DNA of 64,000 nt from Candidatus Neomarinimicrobiota bacterium (lineage in GTDB: Bacteria > Fidelibacterota > Fidelibacteria > Fidelibacterales > Fidelibacteraceae): the NCBI GenBank assembly GCA_021157965.1, contig JAGGVO010000036.1, positions 1 to 64,000 of the forward strand, written 5' to 3'. Positions 44,166 to 52,219 of the stretch are shown piece after piece; position 1 is the stretch's first letter; the number at the start of each line of letters is the position of its first letter. Both the position numbers and the translations under genes were made by a program. The notes beneath the pieces were generated by a model. That model was not told where the DNA came from. It searched no databases and saw nothing but the letters and a program-made list of their open reading frames with translations.

Positions 44166-45302
44166 TTAATCGGTACGGGAACCGGCATGAATTGAACGTG
44201 ACAGATAATCAATCATCTTTTTAGCCAGATCTGCAGGCTGGTGGTCATTCAGCTGGGCATTGTAGAAAATGATGATTGTTTCTGTTGTCATGGGATTCCG
44301 AAGCATAACGGATGTAAAACCCGGCAGCCCCCCCAGATGCCCATACCATGATTCATACCGAAGAATTCCAGGACCGTAATATCCTCCTTCAATTGTTGTC
44401 GGTACTTCATGTTGCAACCGAAATGCGTGACTTTCAGCGGACATAAGGCTTCCGTCAGTTAAAAAGACTGCATATTCCCGTAAATCCCGGAGAGTGGAAA
44501 TCACGGCACCTGCCGCCCAGGCGACGGAAATATCGTAGGATTCTGACCAGTCGACAGGATATCCAGTATCCCCGGCGTAATATCCTTTGGGATGGGGCTC
44601 GGGCATGTCGTTGCCTGTCTCCGGAAAAGTCGTGTGGAATAATCCGCAAGGCTCAAAAATCCGGTCATTCAATTCATTTGCCAGGGATTTTCCGGTAATT
44701 TGCTCAATAATGCGGCCCAGGATAATGGTATTGGTATTGCTGTAATGCCAGTTTTCTCCCGGTTCGGACAAGGGTGTTAAAGAGGTTCCCAGTGCAATCA
44801 GAGAATCGGGATGCCATATATGGAGAGGATCTGCCAGGGCCATTTGCATAAAATGGGGATGTGTGGAATAATCAGCTATGCCGCTTGTCATGTCCGATAA
44901 CATGAGGAGTGTAATGGAATTGCTATGGGGTATGTCCGGCCTGAACTGTGACAGGGTGTCTTCCATGGACAACAGGCCTTCATCAATCAACTGAAACAGA
45001 ACGGTGTTGACCATGGTTTTTGTTATGCTGGCAATCCTGAAATACATATCCGTTTCCATGGGTTTTCCTTCCATCAGGTCGGCAAATCCCGTGGCATATT
45101 CCCAGGCTGTTTGGGAGCTGTCCGACCAGTATCCGGCAATGATCCCCGGAACGGGTGTCTGATCAACCACTGAATCGCAGAGACTTTCAAAATAGTTTGT
45201 CTCTTCCCCGGATGTTTCAGGTGCTGTATTTCCTCCTTCCTCACATCCCGTGCCAAAAACAATAATGAGAAAGATGAAATACCATAGCATTCGTTTCGGC
45301 AT
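44166..45302 (-). CDS. Serine hydrolase lipoprotein (beta-lactamase/S12 family)
   Basis: 378 residues from the ATG at 45302, chosen because AAAGGA lies 6 nt before it; a second ATG is 3 nt upstream. A lipobox VFGTGC places the lipidated Cys at residue 20. The fold is class C beta-lactamase/esterase-like: S92-I-T-K95 as the SxxK motif, YSN in WHYSNTNTI, and HLGGLPGF as the third motif. Members include D-aminopeptidases, esterases and penicillin-binding-protein-like enzymes; substrate unknown. It starts 28 nt after the esterase-like gene. Confidence 0.9.
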   Translation of the reverse strand: MPKRMLWYFIFLIIVFGTGCEEGGNTAPETSGEETNYFESLCDSVVDQTPVPGIIAGYWSDSSQTAWEYATGFADLMEGKPMETDMYFRIASITKTMVNTVLFQLIDEGLLSMEDTLSQFRPDIPHSNSITLLMLSDMTSGIADYSTHPHFMQMALADPLHIWHPDSLIALGTSLTPLSEPGENWHYSNTNTIILGRIIEQITGKSLANELNDRIFEPCGLFHTTFPETGNDMPEPHPKGYYAGDTGYPVDWSESYDISVAWAAGAVISTLRDLREYAVFLTDGSLMSAESHAFRLQHEVPTTIEGGYYGPGILRYESWYGHLGGLPGFTSVMLRNPMTTETIIIFYNAQLNDHQPADLAKKMIDYLSRSIHAGSRTD

Positions 45303-45330
45303 CATTATTCCTTTATAATATTCACACAAT

Positions 45331-47631
45331 TTATTTTATCAACACACATTTTTGAGAAGCATAACGGCCTCCGGCACGGAGTGTGAGAAAATAGATTCCC
45401 GAGCTGAATTCCGAAGCATCCCAGACAAGTCTGTGTGTTCCTTTTTCAAAGGTGACATTTGCAAGAGTTGTAACTTGTTCCCCTTTGACATCAAACACAC
45501 GAAGTTCTACATGGCAATCCTCCGGAAGGGAAAAGTGAATGGTGGTTTGGGGATTAAAGGGATTGGGATATACAGCTTGGAGGGCAAATATCTCAGGATA
45601 CACTTCCATATTGATCTCACTACCGGTCTGAATGGTAAAGACGGCATCGCTTGTATCGGCAGCATCGCTATCCCGGTCCAGGATCCGCACAAGGCATTCT
45701 GTGGAAGAAATATCCGGTGCAATCCAGTCGTATGCACCAAGGGGAGCCTCAACCCGATAGCGGATTGTGTTCCAGTCTGACCCGCCGTCATTCGAATACT
45801 CCAGCTTTACGTTTTCAACATAAGCGCTGGTCCATGTTATCATTATGGTATCCCCTGCCGTGAACAATTCACCCCCATTGGGTGTCAGAAGTGTTACAGA
45901 TTGTTCAATGATGCTGAAATTCATATTACTCTCATCGGCAATCAGGGAATCGGAGAAATCTCTGATACGGATGCGGCAAGTTTCGCTGTTTACTTTCGGC
46001 ACCTGCCAGGTAAAAACACCTTCCTCGGCCGGAAGACCATGAATGATCATTTGCCAATCCATTCCATCATTTACGCTGTATTCGAGACAGACAGAATCCG
46101 TTTGTTCCGAAATCCATTCTATTGTTTGTTCCGCTCCCGGACTCCAGATTTCACCGCCGTCGGGAGAAGTGATTTTGACGTATTTTTCTGAATGTTCAAC
46201 AGGGAATTCGTGAAAACTCAGGGCACTGTTGCCATGGGTATTATTCACCCAGGGACCCTGATACTCAACAATACTGTTGAAATAGCTGTTATCGGGAAGA
46301 TAGGTAATATGGGATATAAAATTAGGTCCGCGAAGTGTCAGAACCAGGGAGTCTCCCCTGGCTTCCCCATGGGATATCATTTCCCGGGTTCCTTCCGGAA
46401 AGAAATAATTCTCCATCGTATACTCCCCGACAGGATCGGGCCACCGGAGAGATTGTCCTTCATCAAAAACAAGAATCACCTGCTGTTTTGTGTAGTCATA
46501 CATTGCCTGTTGAATAACCGGAGAATGAATGCCCGGTGTATCCAACGCATGATAAAAATCCGTCCGAATCAGATCAAAGGTCCGGTCAGCCATTGCCATA
46601 TACCCATCATAACTGAAATGAAGACCATCATACCCGGGGAGCCCGCAGGTTGCAATGATTTCAAGATCATATTCCGGAAAGAAATCGGGCAGTGTCCGTT
46701 GCATCTCACGAAAAACACCCTGGGCCGTCCCTGGGCCGCCGGGGCGGAGTTGATACACATAGTATCGTTCCGGGGTATAATCCTCCTGCCATGCCTGAAC
46801 CAGGCGGCTGAAGCGCTCCGGATAAGCCAATGCAGGATTCAGATCTGCATCATTTTCACCCTGATGCCATAAAATAGCACGAATACGGGTCACACCGCTT
46901 TTCCTGATCCGATAAAGCAATTTACCATAAATTGTATTCAGATCTTCGGGCATTTCTTCATTTTTAAAGTGTTCACTGATAGAACTGCCACCGGTTCCGC
47001 CATTGAAAAGGCAGGTGGGGATTCCTTCTTCCTCCATAATTTTCCGCTGCAAAGCCAGTCCCATAGATCCCACATTGGGACCTGTAGAGGAATACGCATA
47101 GGACATGGTCCACAGTGTATCTGCAGGATTGTATACATTATAATTTGAATTCGCTGTTTTCACGCCGAAGGTTCGACAAAAAGTGTTTTGCCAGGTATCC
47201 GAGGCAAATGCATAGTGTGAATTAGACTGGCCTGTCAGGATAAATGCATCTCCACAAACAATGTTCTCTGCCGTCCAAACCGGCGTTCTCACACCCTCTG
47301 TTATTAAAAACAAGGAAAAATCGTAGGTACTTAATTCCGCATGAATCAGACATTTAAAGAAGAAAGAAGCCTGATCGTTCGAATAGGAGAGATAAGAGAC
47401 CTGAGTATCGTATAAAGTATCATTTTTGTAACACTCAAGGGCAATGGAATCATATCCTGTTTCCGTAACCGTTCCGGAAATAAGGACCTTGGCTGAATCG
47501 GTTTGATCCCGGGTGAACAGCTGGTAATCCACGGGTTTGTTAATAAAAAGTACAGGACCGGTATTCCCTTTAAGATTTAAAGTATAAAATACGGCCAGCA
47601 GCATGATGCAGATCAATCGAATTTTTCTCAA
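45331..47631 (-). CDS. Secreted sialate O-acetylesterase-like SGNH hydrolase with Ig-like repeats and C-terminal sorting domain
   Basis: 766 residues with a signal peptide. The catalytic domain (about 120-360) has GQSN near 134 (block I Ser), WHQGEND near 259 and DGLHF near 337 (Asp-His), as in SASA/CE6-type carbohydrate esterases. Two Ig-like repeats follow, each starting with a PDGGEIW or PNGGELF motif and containing an EYS-N-G-W pattern. The last 80 residues are a type IX-like sorting domain, YPNPFNPQTTIHFSLPE to the end. It probably deacetylates glycans at the cell surface. Confidence 0.9.
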   Translation of the reverse strand: MRKIRLICIMLLAVFYTLNLKGNTGPVLFINKPVDYQLFTRDQTDSAKVLISGTVTETGYDSIALECYKNDTLYDTQVSYLSYSNDQASFFFKCLIHAELSTYDFSLFLITEGVRTPVWTAENIVCGDAFILTGQSNSHYAFASDTWQNTFCRTFGVKTANSNYNVYNPADTLWTMSYAYSSTGPNVGSMGLALQRKIMEEEGIPTCLFNGGTGGSSISEHFKNEEMPEDLNTIYGKLLYRIRKSGVTRIRAILWHQGENDADLNPALAYPERFSRLVQAWQEDYTPERYYVYQLRPGGPGTAQGVFREMQRTLPDFFPEYDLEIIATCGLPGYDGLHFSYDGYMAMADRTFDLIRTDFYHALDTPGIHSPVIQQAMYDYTKQQVILVFDEGQSLRWPDPVGEYTMENYFFPEGTREMISHGEARGDSLVLTLRGPNFISHITYLPDNSYFNSIVEYQGPWVNNTHGNSALSFHEFPVEHSEKYVKITSPDGGEIWSPGAEQTIEWISEQTDSVCLEYSVNDGMDWQMIIHGLPAEEGVFTWQVPKVNSETCRIRIRDFSDSLIADESNMNFSIIEQSVTLLTPNGGELFTAGDTIMITWTSAYVENVKLEYSNDGGSDWNTIRYRVEAPLGAYDWIAPDISSTECLVRILDRDSDAADTSDAVFTIQTGSEINMEVYPEIFALQAVYPNPFNPQTTIHFSLPEDCHVELRVFDVKGEQVTTLANVTFEKGTHRLVWDASEFSSGIYFLTLRAGGRYASQKCVLIK

Positions 47632-48341
47632 TATCTCCTCCGATTATTTATCAAACGGCAATAAGACAATATAATGAAACTTTCCCATAGAATAAAAGAC
47701 AAGCGTTCATATACCGCCTTGAAAAAAACTGAATTGAGTAGAGGGTGGAGAGTAGTGAGTTTTAGTTGAGAATGTTGAGTTTTTCTCCCCCGGAGGGAGA
47801 GATTGATTCGAGTGGGAAGCTTGGAACTTGTAACTGGGGAATAACGTGTGACGAGAGTTGGCACGGGCACAGTTACTGAGCAAAATCGAAGTCTGCTCAT
47901 ATCGGCAAAAATGCCGTTCAAAAGACCCGTGGATTTTTAAACGTTGTGAAGTAGCGGTTGAAGCCACTCAGCAGTTATTGAATACCGAACGAAGTGAGGT
48001 GATTGAATTTCGTCAGGCGGACATATCGAGGTGCTAACTTCTTAAAGAGGATTGATTTCATACCAGGATTATCAGAGAAATGGGATATATGATTTCGGTT
48101 AGATATCGCCCCCCACCCCGGGGGTAAGATACATGTCCTGGGCATATATGTCAAGCTTATATTGTAATTCATATATCCTTTTGACATCATATTCCTGTTT
48201 TCTCATGAACCCAAACCCGAAAACCAATGTCATCAGACAAGGGGTTCATTTCTTTTGTTAAATTCGAACATAATCACCCATTTTTACCGGACAATCCTTA
48301 AATTTGAGTAACAACAATATCTTTATACAGACCGGTTAAAC
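47632..48341. other. Long intergenic region with repeat-like sequence
   Basis: About 700 nt between divergent genes. Small frames on the minus strand look spurious. The part 47974-48041 shares TTATTGAATA near one end and ATCGAGGTGCTAACTTC at the other with an inverted segment at 62396-62437. Hairpins include TCTCCC-CCGGA-GGGAGA around 47784-47800 and a C-run/G-run pair at 48108-48122. I see no gene; a decayed mobile or repeat element is possible. Confidence 0.5.
48025..48041 (+). repeat. Dispersed 17-nt repeat, copy 1
   Basis: ATCGAGGTGCTAACTTC occurs here and, exactly inverted, at 62396-62412. In both places TTATTGAATA lies a few dozen nucleotides upstream in the repeat's own orientation. 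Confidence 0.7.
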
Positions 48342-49700
48342 ATGATGAGAAAATTACAGATTCTTATTGCGATATGGCTTTATATGATCCTGCTGTCAAC
48401 CTTATTATTTTCCGCTTCCGGTCCCAAAATCATCGGGTATTATCCCAGCTGGAACAAGTACACATATCCCCACACTGAAATCCCTTTTGAACATCTGACA
48501 CATCTGTGTCATGCGTTTATTTTTCCTTATGAAGATGGTCGCCTGGATTTCAGTGGATTTACAGAAGATTCTGAACTTATCCGGGCCTGTCATGACCACC
48601 AGGTAAAAATTTCCATATCTGTCGGAGGGTGGGATCCGGCAAGAACACCTCGTTTTACCGTGTTAGCTTCAGATTCCATTGCTCGGAAAGCTTTTGTAGA
48701 AAATCTGACGCGTTTTTGTCTTGAGCACGGTTATGACGGTGCAGATATTGACTGGGAATATCCACCCCCGGATAAACAATCTTATACAACCCTTTTATTT
48801 CAGGAAATCTACGAAGCATTTTCAACTCAGGAACCGCCGCTTCTTCTGAGTATCGCAGCACCATCAACCGATACAAACAACCGATATAACTGGACAGTGA
48901 TGAATCAGGTGCTTGACTGGGTTGGCGTGATGACTTACGATTATTACGGCAGCTGGACGAGTAAAGCAGGACCCAACGCCCCCTTGTACGGCAGTATCAG
49001 TACAACGGATCAGGGATGGATAGATCGGTCGGTAAAACATTATTTGTACGATAAAGGAGTTCCCCCGGAAAAATTGTGTATTGGAATTCCTTTTTACGGA
49101 TGGGAATTTCAAGCCTCTTCCCTGTTTGGGATGAGTACAGGTGGTACCCAGCGCCGATACTATGAAATTGAGCCTCTTTTGAAAGAAGGATGGATTCGCC
49201 ACTGGGATACAGAAACAAAAACGCCCTGGCTGAGTCATCCCGATCAAACCCGCATTATCAGCTATGACGATCAAGAGTCCATTACCGAAAAATGCTACTA
49301 CATCCTGAATCACGGGTTGGCCGGAGCTATCATCTGGGCTTTGGGACAAGATAATATCGACGGTAACCCTTTATTGACGGTTGTTGGCACAGAGTTGAAA
49401 TCATATATCCAAACCATTCAAACCCCCGAGATTCCCAACACAACAGATCTCTATCCCAACTTTCCCAATCCCTTCAATGCAGAAACCCACATTCGTTTCA
49501 GTGTGCAAAAACACACACCTGTAAAAATCCTGATATACAACATTCGGGGAGAACTTGTGAAAACGCTAGTGGAGGGCGCCTTTTCACCGGGGATGTATGG
49601 TGTGACTTTTCAGGGAACGGGATACCCCTCAGGGATTTATTTTTGCAGGATGGAAACGGACTGTGCGGTGTACACACTGAAAATGCTTTTTATGAAATAG
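48342..49700 (+). CDS. Secreted family 18 glycoside hydrolase (chitinase-like) with C-terminal sorting domain
   Basis: 452 residues. Signal peptide (about 1-25), then a GH18 barrel: IIGYYPSWNKYTYP at the start, SVGGWD, and the catalytic DGADIDWEYP with E139 as the acid. VMTYDYYG and the C-terminal IIWALGQDNIDG complete the barrel. Residues from about 375 form a sorting domain (YPNFPNPFNAETHIRFSV, ending LKMLFMK). It likely cleaves chitin or GlcNAc-containing glycans on the surface, which would feed the GH20 enzyme at 1-2052. Ribosome binding site weak. Confidence 0.92.
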   Translation: MMRKLQILIAIWLYMILLSTLLFSASGPKIIGYYPSWNKYTYPHTEIPFEHLTHLCHAFIFPYEDGRLDFSGFTEDSELIRACHDHQVKISISVGGWDPARTPRFTVLASDSIARKAFVENLTRFCLEHGYDGADIDWEYPPPDKQSYTTLLFQEIYEAFSTQEPPLLLSIAAPSTDTNNRYNWTVMNQVLDWVGVMTYDYYGSWTSKAGPNAPLYGSISTTDQGWIDRSVKHYLYDKGVPPEKLCIGIPFYGWEFQASSLFGMSTGGTQRRYYEIEPLLKEGWIRHWDTETKTPWLSHPDQTRIISYDDQESITEKCYYILNHGLAGAIIWALGQDNIDGNPLLTVVGTELKSYIQTIQTPEIPNTTDLYPNFPNPFNAETHIRFSVQKHTPVKILIYNIRGELVKTLVEGAFSPGMYGVTFQGTGYPSGIYFCRMETDCAVYTLKMLFMK

Positions 49701-49726
49701 ACTGATCGTTTTTTATTCGAAGTTCA

Positions 49727-51232
49727 TCAGAACAGAACGGCTAAAGCAGCTAACAGTCCACCTGTCAGCGTACACAGGAGGTTGACCCGGTCATTATTCA
49801 TGGACCGGTATCCACGGATCAGGGGGATATCTTTCTCTGAGCAATGATCTTTTTTTTCTGTGATTTTACCGCAAACAGGGCATCGGTACTGGGCCTGGAC
49901 CGTCGCACCCAAAATAGAATCGACTGTTGATCCTAAAAAACCGACCAGGCTTATCACGATAATATGTCCCGGTGTGAGAAAATCCATCTGGCGCCATCTC
50001 CACATGAACCAGCCTATCAGCACTACGGAGAATGACCCGATCAGAGCGCCAAAAGTCCCCAGAGCCGTGATTCCTCCGGATGTTCCCATTTTAACTTTTT
50101 TAAAATTGAGGATACTGACAGGCGGACGTTTGCTGAATGTACCCAATTCAGTAGCCCAGGTATCGGCGGTTGCCGCGGCGATGCTTCCCAGAAATATCAT
50201 ATACCAGACCGGATGCCGGGTAAAATAGAACCCGAGAATGGCAAGCATTCCCACACCCCCATTGGCAAAAACCTGAAAAATATCCCGCTGTCCCCCCTTT
50301 TCAAAAACCGTTTCAAGAATCTTTTTATGCCGTTTTCCCACACTGGTAAAAAGGCTGGAAGTTACAAAGAAGAAAATCATGGGGAACATCCACTCAAGTC
50401 CTCCGATGCCAAAGACAACAGTCCCCAGAAGCCAGGCCCCCACGGCACCGCTCAGGGAAAGGGTTTTTGCTTTCCAGGCAAGCCAGGCAATCCCTACAGT
50501 CAGTATCATCCAAAACATGAGCTGGTGCTGCATGGCCGGACTGCCGGTATAGAGAAAATCCAGAATTACGGCACTTCCCAAAGGAACCATCAGATTATCG
50601 GTCCCTTCATGGGATATGGTTTCTGAAACCGCTGCGTATACCGCCGTAAAAAAACCAAAAAGGACGGCTGTCTGCCAGGAAATCTCCGGTCCGAAGAAAC
50701 GCCGGAAGAAATACATCCCCGTTACTGCCACAATGAAAGCAGTTATAAACATGGCCGTGCTTCCCTGGAGAGATTTTTTATCCGACCAGATTTTAAAGGT
50801 GACAGGGTGTTTGCGGGATTCTCCCACCCAACTGGCAATAGGGTCGCCAAGGGTCATGATAAGCATAGCTGTCAGTAAAATCGCCGGATCCTTGTCCCAA
50901 AACCAGAGGACAAGAATCAGAAAAGAAACGGGGAAATAGATAGTTCCGTAACTAACCCGGTCTGTCTCGTGTATACCCTTCAGCAATCCGTAGCGGATAC
51001 CGAAATAATTGACAAGGATAAAAATAACGGCCAGCGTTGCAACCGGCAGGGAATCCTGAAAAAAACAGGGAGCAAAGCAAACCAGCACACCTACAAGAAT
51101 ATGGACAATCCTGCGTGTTGTGTGGGGATGCACCCTGAACAGCCGGAGTAAAAAATCCGCAAGACCTAAAAAGAAGGTAATGATAAGAAAAAACAAACCA
51201 AACATCAGCCAGGATGAAGCATTTTGAAACAT
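49727..51232 (-). CDS. Fused phytol/dolichol kinase-like and DUF92 (VTE6-like) membrane protein
   Basis: 501 residues with about a dozen membrane helices. The N-terminal half resembles CTP-dependent phytol/dolichol kinases: TRRIVHILVGV, GDPIASWVG and KKSLQGSTAMF. The C-terminal half is DUF92: LSLSGAVGAWLLGTVVFG, FGIGG and AAATADTWATELG. In plants the same two families, VTE5 and VTE6, act in sequence to phosphorylate phytol to its diphosphate, so this may be a two-step isoprenoid alcohol kinase. That reading is inference. A short cysteine pair (CPVCGK) lies near the C-terminus. Confidence 0.82.
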   Translation of the reverse strand: MFQNASSWLMFGLFFLIITFFLGLADFLLRLFRVHPHTTRRIVHILVGVLVCFAPCFFQDSLPVATLAVIFILVNYFGIRYGLLKGIHETDRVSYGTIYFPVSFLILVLWFWDKDPAILLTAMLIMTLGDPIASWVGESRKHPVTFKIWSDKKSLQGSTAMFITAFIVAVTGMYFFRRFFGPEISWQTAVLFGFFTAVYAAVSETISHEGTDNLMVPLGSAVILDFLYTGSPAMQHQLMFWMILTVGIAWLAWKAKTLSLSGAVGAWLLGTVVFGIGGLEWMFPMIFFFVTSSLFTSVGKRHKKILETVFEKGGQRDIFQVFANGGVGMLAILGFYFTRHPVWYMIFLGSIAAATADTWATELGTFSKRPPVSILNFKKVKMGTSGGITALGTFGALIGSFSVVLIGWFMWRWRQMDFLTPGHIIVISLVGFLGSTVDSILGATVQAQYRCPVCGKITEKKDHCSEKDIPLIRGYRSMNNDRVNLLCTLTGGLLAALAVLF

Positions 51233-51356
51233 GAAAACTCCTTTTCAAAAAGGGAATAGGGGAGGCAGCCCGGACATCTCATGTCTTGTCAACCATCAAC
51301 TCAGAAATTTAACCCGATCTCCCAAAGAGAAGGTAGAAATATTTTTAAAAGAACTA

Positions 51357-51386
51357 TTGCACTTCAAAGCGAAATACAGGTATATT
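51357..51386 (+). promoter_or_regulatory. Sigma-70-type promoter of the leader RNA
   Basis: TTGCAC at 51357-51362 and TATATT at 51381-51386 are separated by 18 nt, a good match to a housekeeping promoter. The expected start site, about 51391-51393, coincides with the first nucleotides of the structured RNA downstream. Confidence 0.6.
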
Positions 51387-51390
51387 CATA

Positions 51391-51494
51391 GTGCGTTTGA
51401 GGGATAAATCCCGAAAGGGTTTTGAAATATTTCTTCTCAGGTTCCCTCCTGTGTTGAAAAATGCCGGTGTGCAACGCACCGGCATTTTTCTTTT
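51391..51494 (+). ncRNA. Structured leader or small RNA with terminator/antiterminator
   Basis: About 100 nt between a good promoter and a strong terminator. GTGCGTTTG (51391-51399) can pair with CAACGCAC (51472-51479), which is part of the terminator loop and 3' arm, so the two folds exclude each other. Inside, GAGGGA can pair with TCCCTC (about 51443-51448), enclosing CCC-GAAA-GGG, a stem with a GNRA loop, and a GAAATATTTC dyad. This is the architecture of a riboswitch or attenuator for the genes at 51545 and 52220. It matches no RNA class I recognise. A stand-alone small RNA is the alternative. Confidence 0.55.
51457..51489 (+). terminator. Rho-independent terminator closing the leader RNA
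   Basis: AAAAATGCCGGTGTG and CGCACCGGCATTTTT form a 15-bp stem (one G-U) with a CAA loop, followed by CTTTTC. It lies before, not after, a coding gene, 55 nt upstream of the ATG at 51545. Confidence 0.88.
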
Positions 51495-51544
51495 CAGCCG
51501 CTTTTTCATTTCTCCTGAAGGTGGAAGGTTCTAAATTCCATTAT

Positions 51545-52216
51545 ATGAAAAGCATCTTCACATATATCCTCTTTTTACTTCTTATCATTCCGGGAATGGC
51601 AGACTGTACGAATTACGATATCAATCTGTCTGTAGAATCCTCCCGCAGAGAATATGGATACAGGATGGAGCGCGGATTGGTTGTACGGCCGGGGGTGACC
51701 TTTTATCCTGGAGAAACTCCATGGTACACCGGTGCAGACTTTAGTCTCGGTGCCGGAGCGTGGGATCTGTCTGCATACGGAGGTTTCTATACATCTTATT
51801 CATCCCTGGGAATCCAACCTGAAATAAGTCTGGGGTGGTGGGGATATACCGATTCACTTACATCTTCACTGAAATGCACGATCAGTCATGTTTCCTTTTT
51901 CCGGTGGCAATTCACGGCAGATATGAACCCTTTGTCTGGATGTTTGTACGGTTACAATGAAATTCAATGGCCGATGGATTGGAAAATGCCGTGGATTTTG
52001 TCGGTTTATACCGGACTGAATCTGTCATCCTATCAACAGGGACCGGTCTACAGAAAAGCCGGGCTCTCGGAAGCCGGCATTGGCATCGCCACCTGGATGG
52101 AAATCGGGCCATGGTACGGAGAGCTCTCCCTCAAAGGCGGCCCAGGCTTTGACCGATTCAGTGTTAAAAACTATCAAATATTTTGCCGGTTCATGATCAT
52201 TCTAAGCAGGGAATAA
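51545..52216 (+). CDS. Exported outer-membrane-type protein of unknown function
   Basis: 223 residues from the ATG at 51545; the frame is open further upstream, but that part lies in the terminator. Signal peptide (about 1-19, ending GMADC, with a possible lipobox). The mature part is rich in alternating aromatic and polar residues with many Gly and Trp, like a small beta-barrel. I recognise no family. It starts 3 nt before the GH13 lipoprotein gene and so is in the same operon, behind the leader RNA. A role in maltodextrin binding or passage is a guess. Confidence 0.6.
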   Translation: MKSIFTYILFLLLIIPGMADCTNYDINLSVESSRREYGYRMERGLVVRPGVTFYPGETPWYTGADFSLGAGAWDLSAYGGFYTSYSSLGIQPEISLGWWGYTDSLTSSLKCTISHVSFFRWQFTADMNPLSGCLYGYNEIQWPMDWKMPWILSVYTGLNLSSYQQGPVYRKAGLSEAGIGIATWMEIGPWYGELSLKGGPGFDRFSVKNYQIFCRFMIILSRE

Positions 52217-52219
52217 AAG

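Noticed and set aside
47628-48190. Several 70-100-codon minus-strand frames in the gap before the GH18 gene
   Set aside because: Overlapping frames with no start signals or domains; better explained as repeat-rich non-coding DNA.
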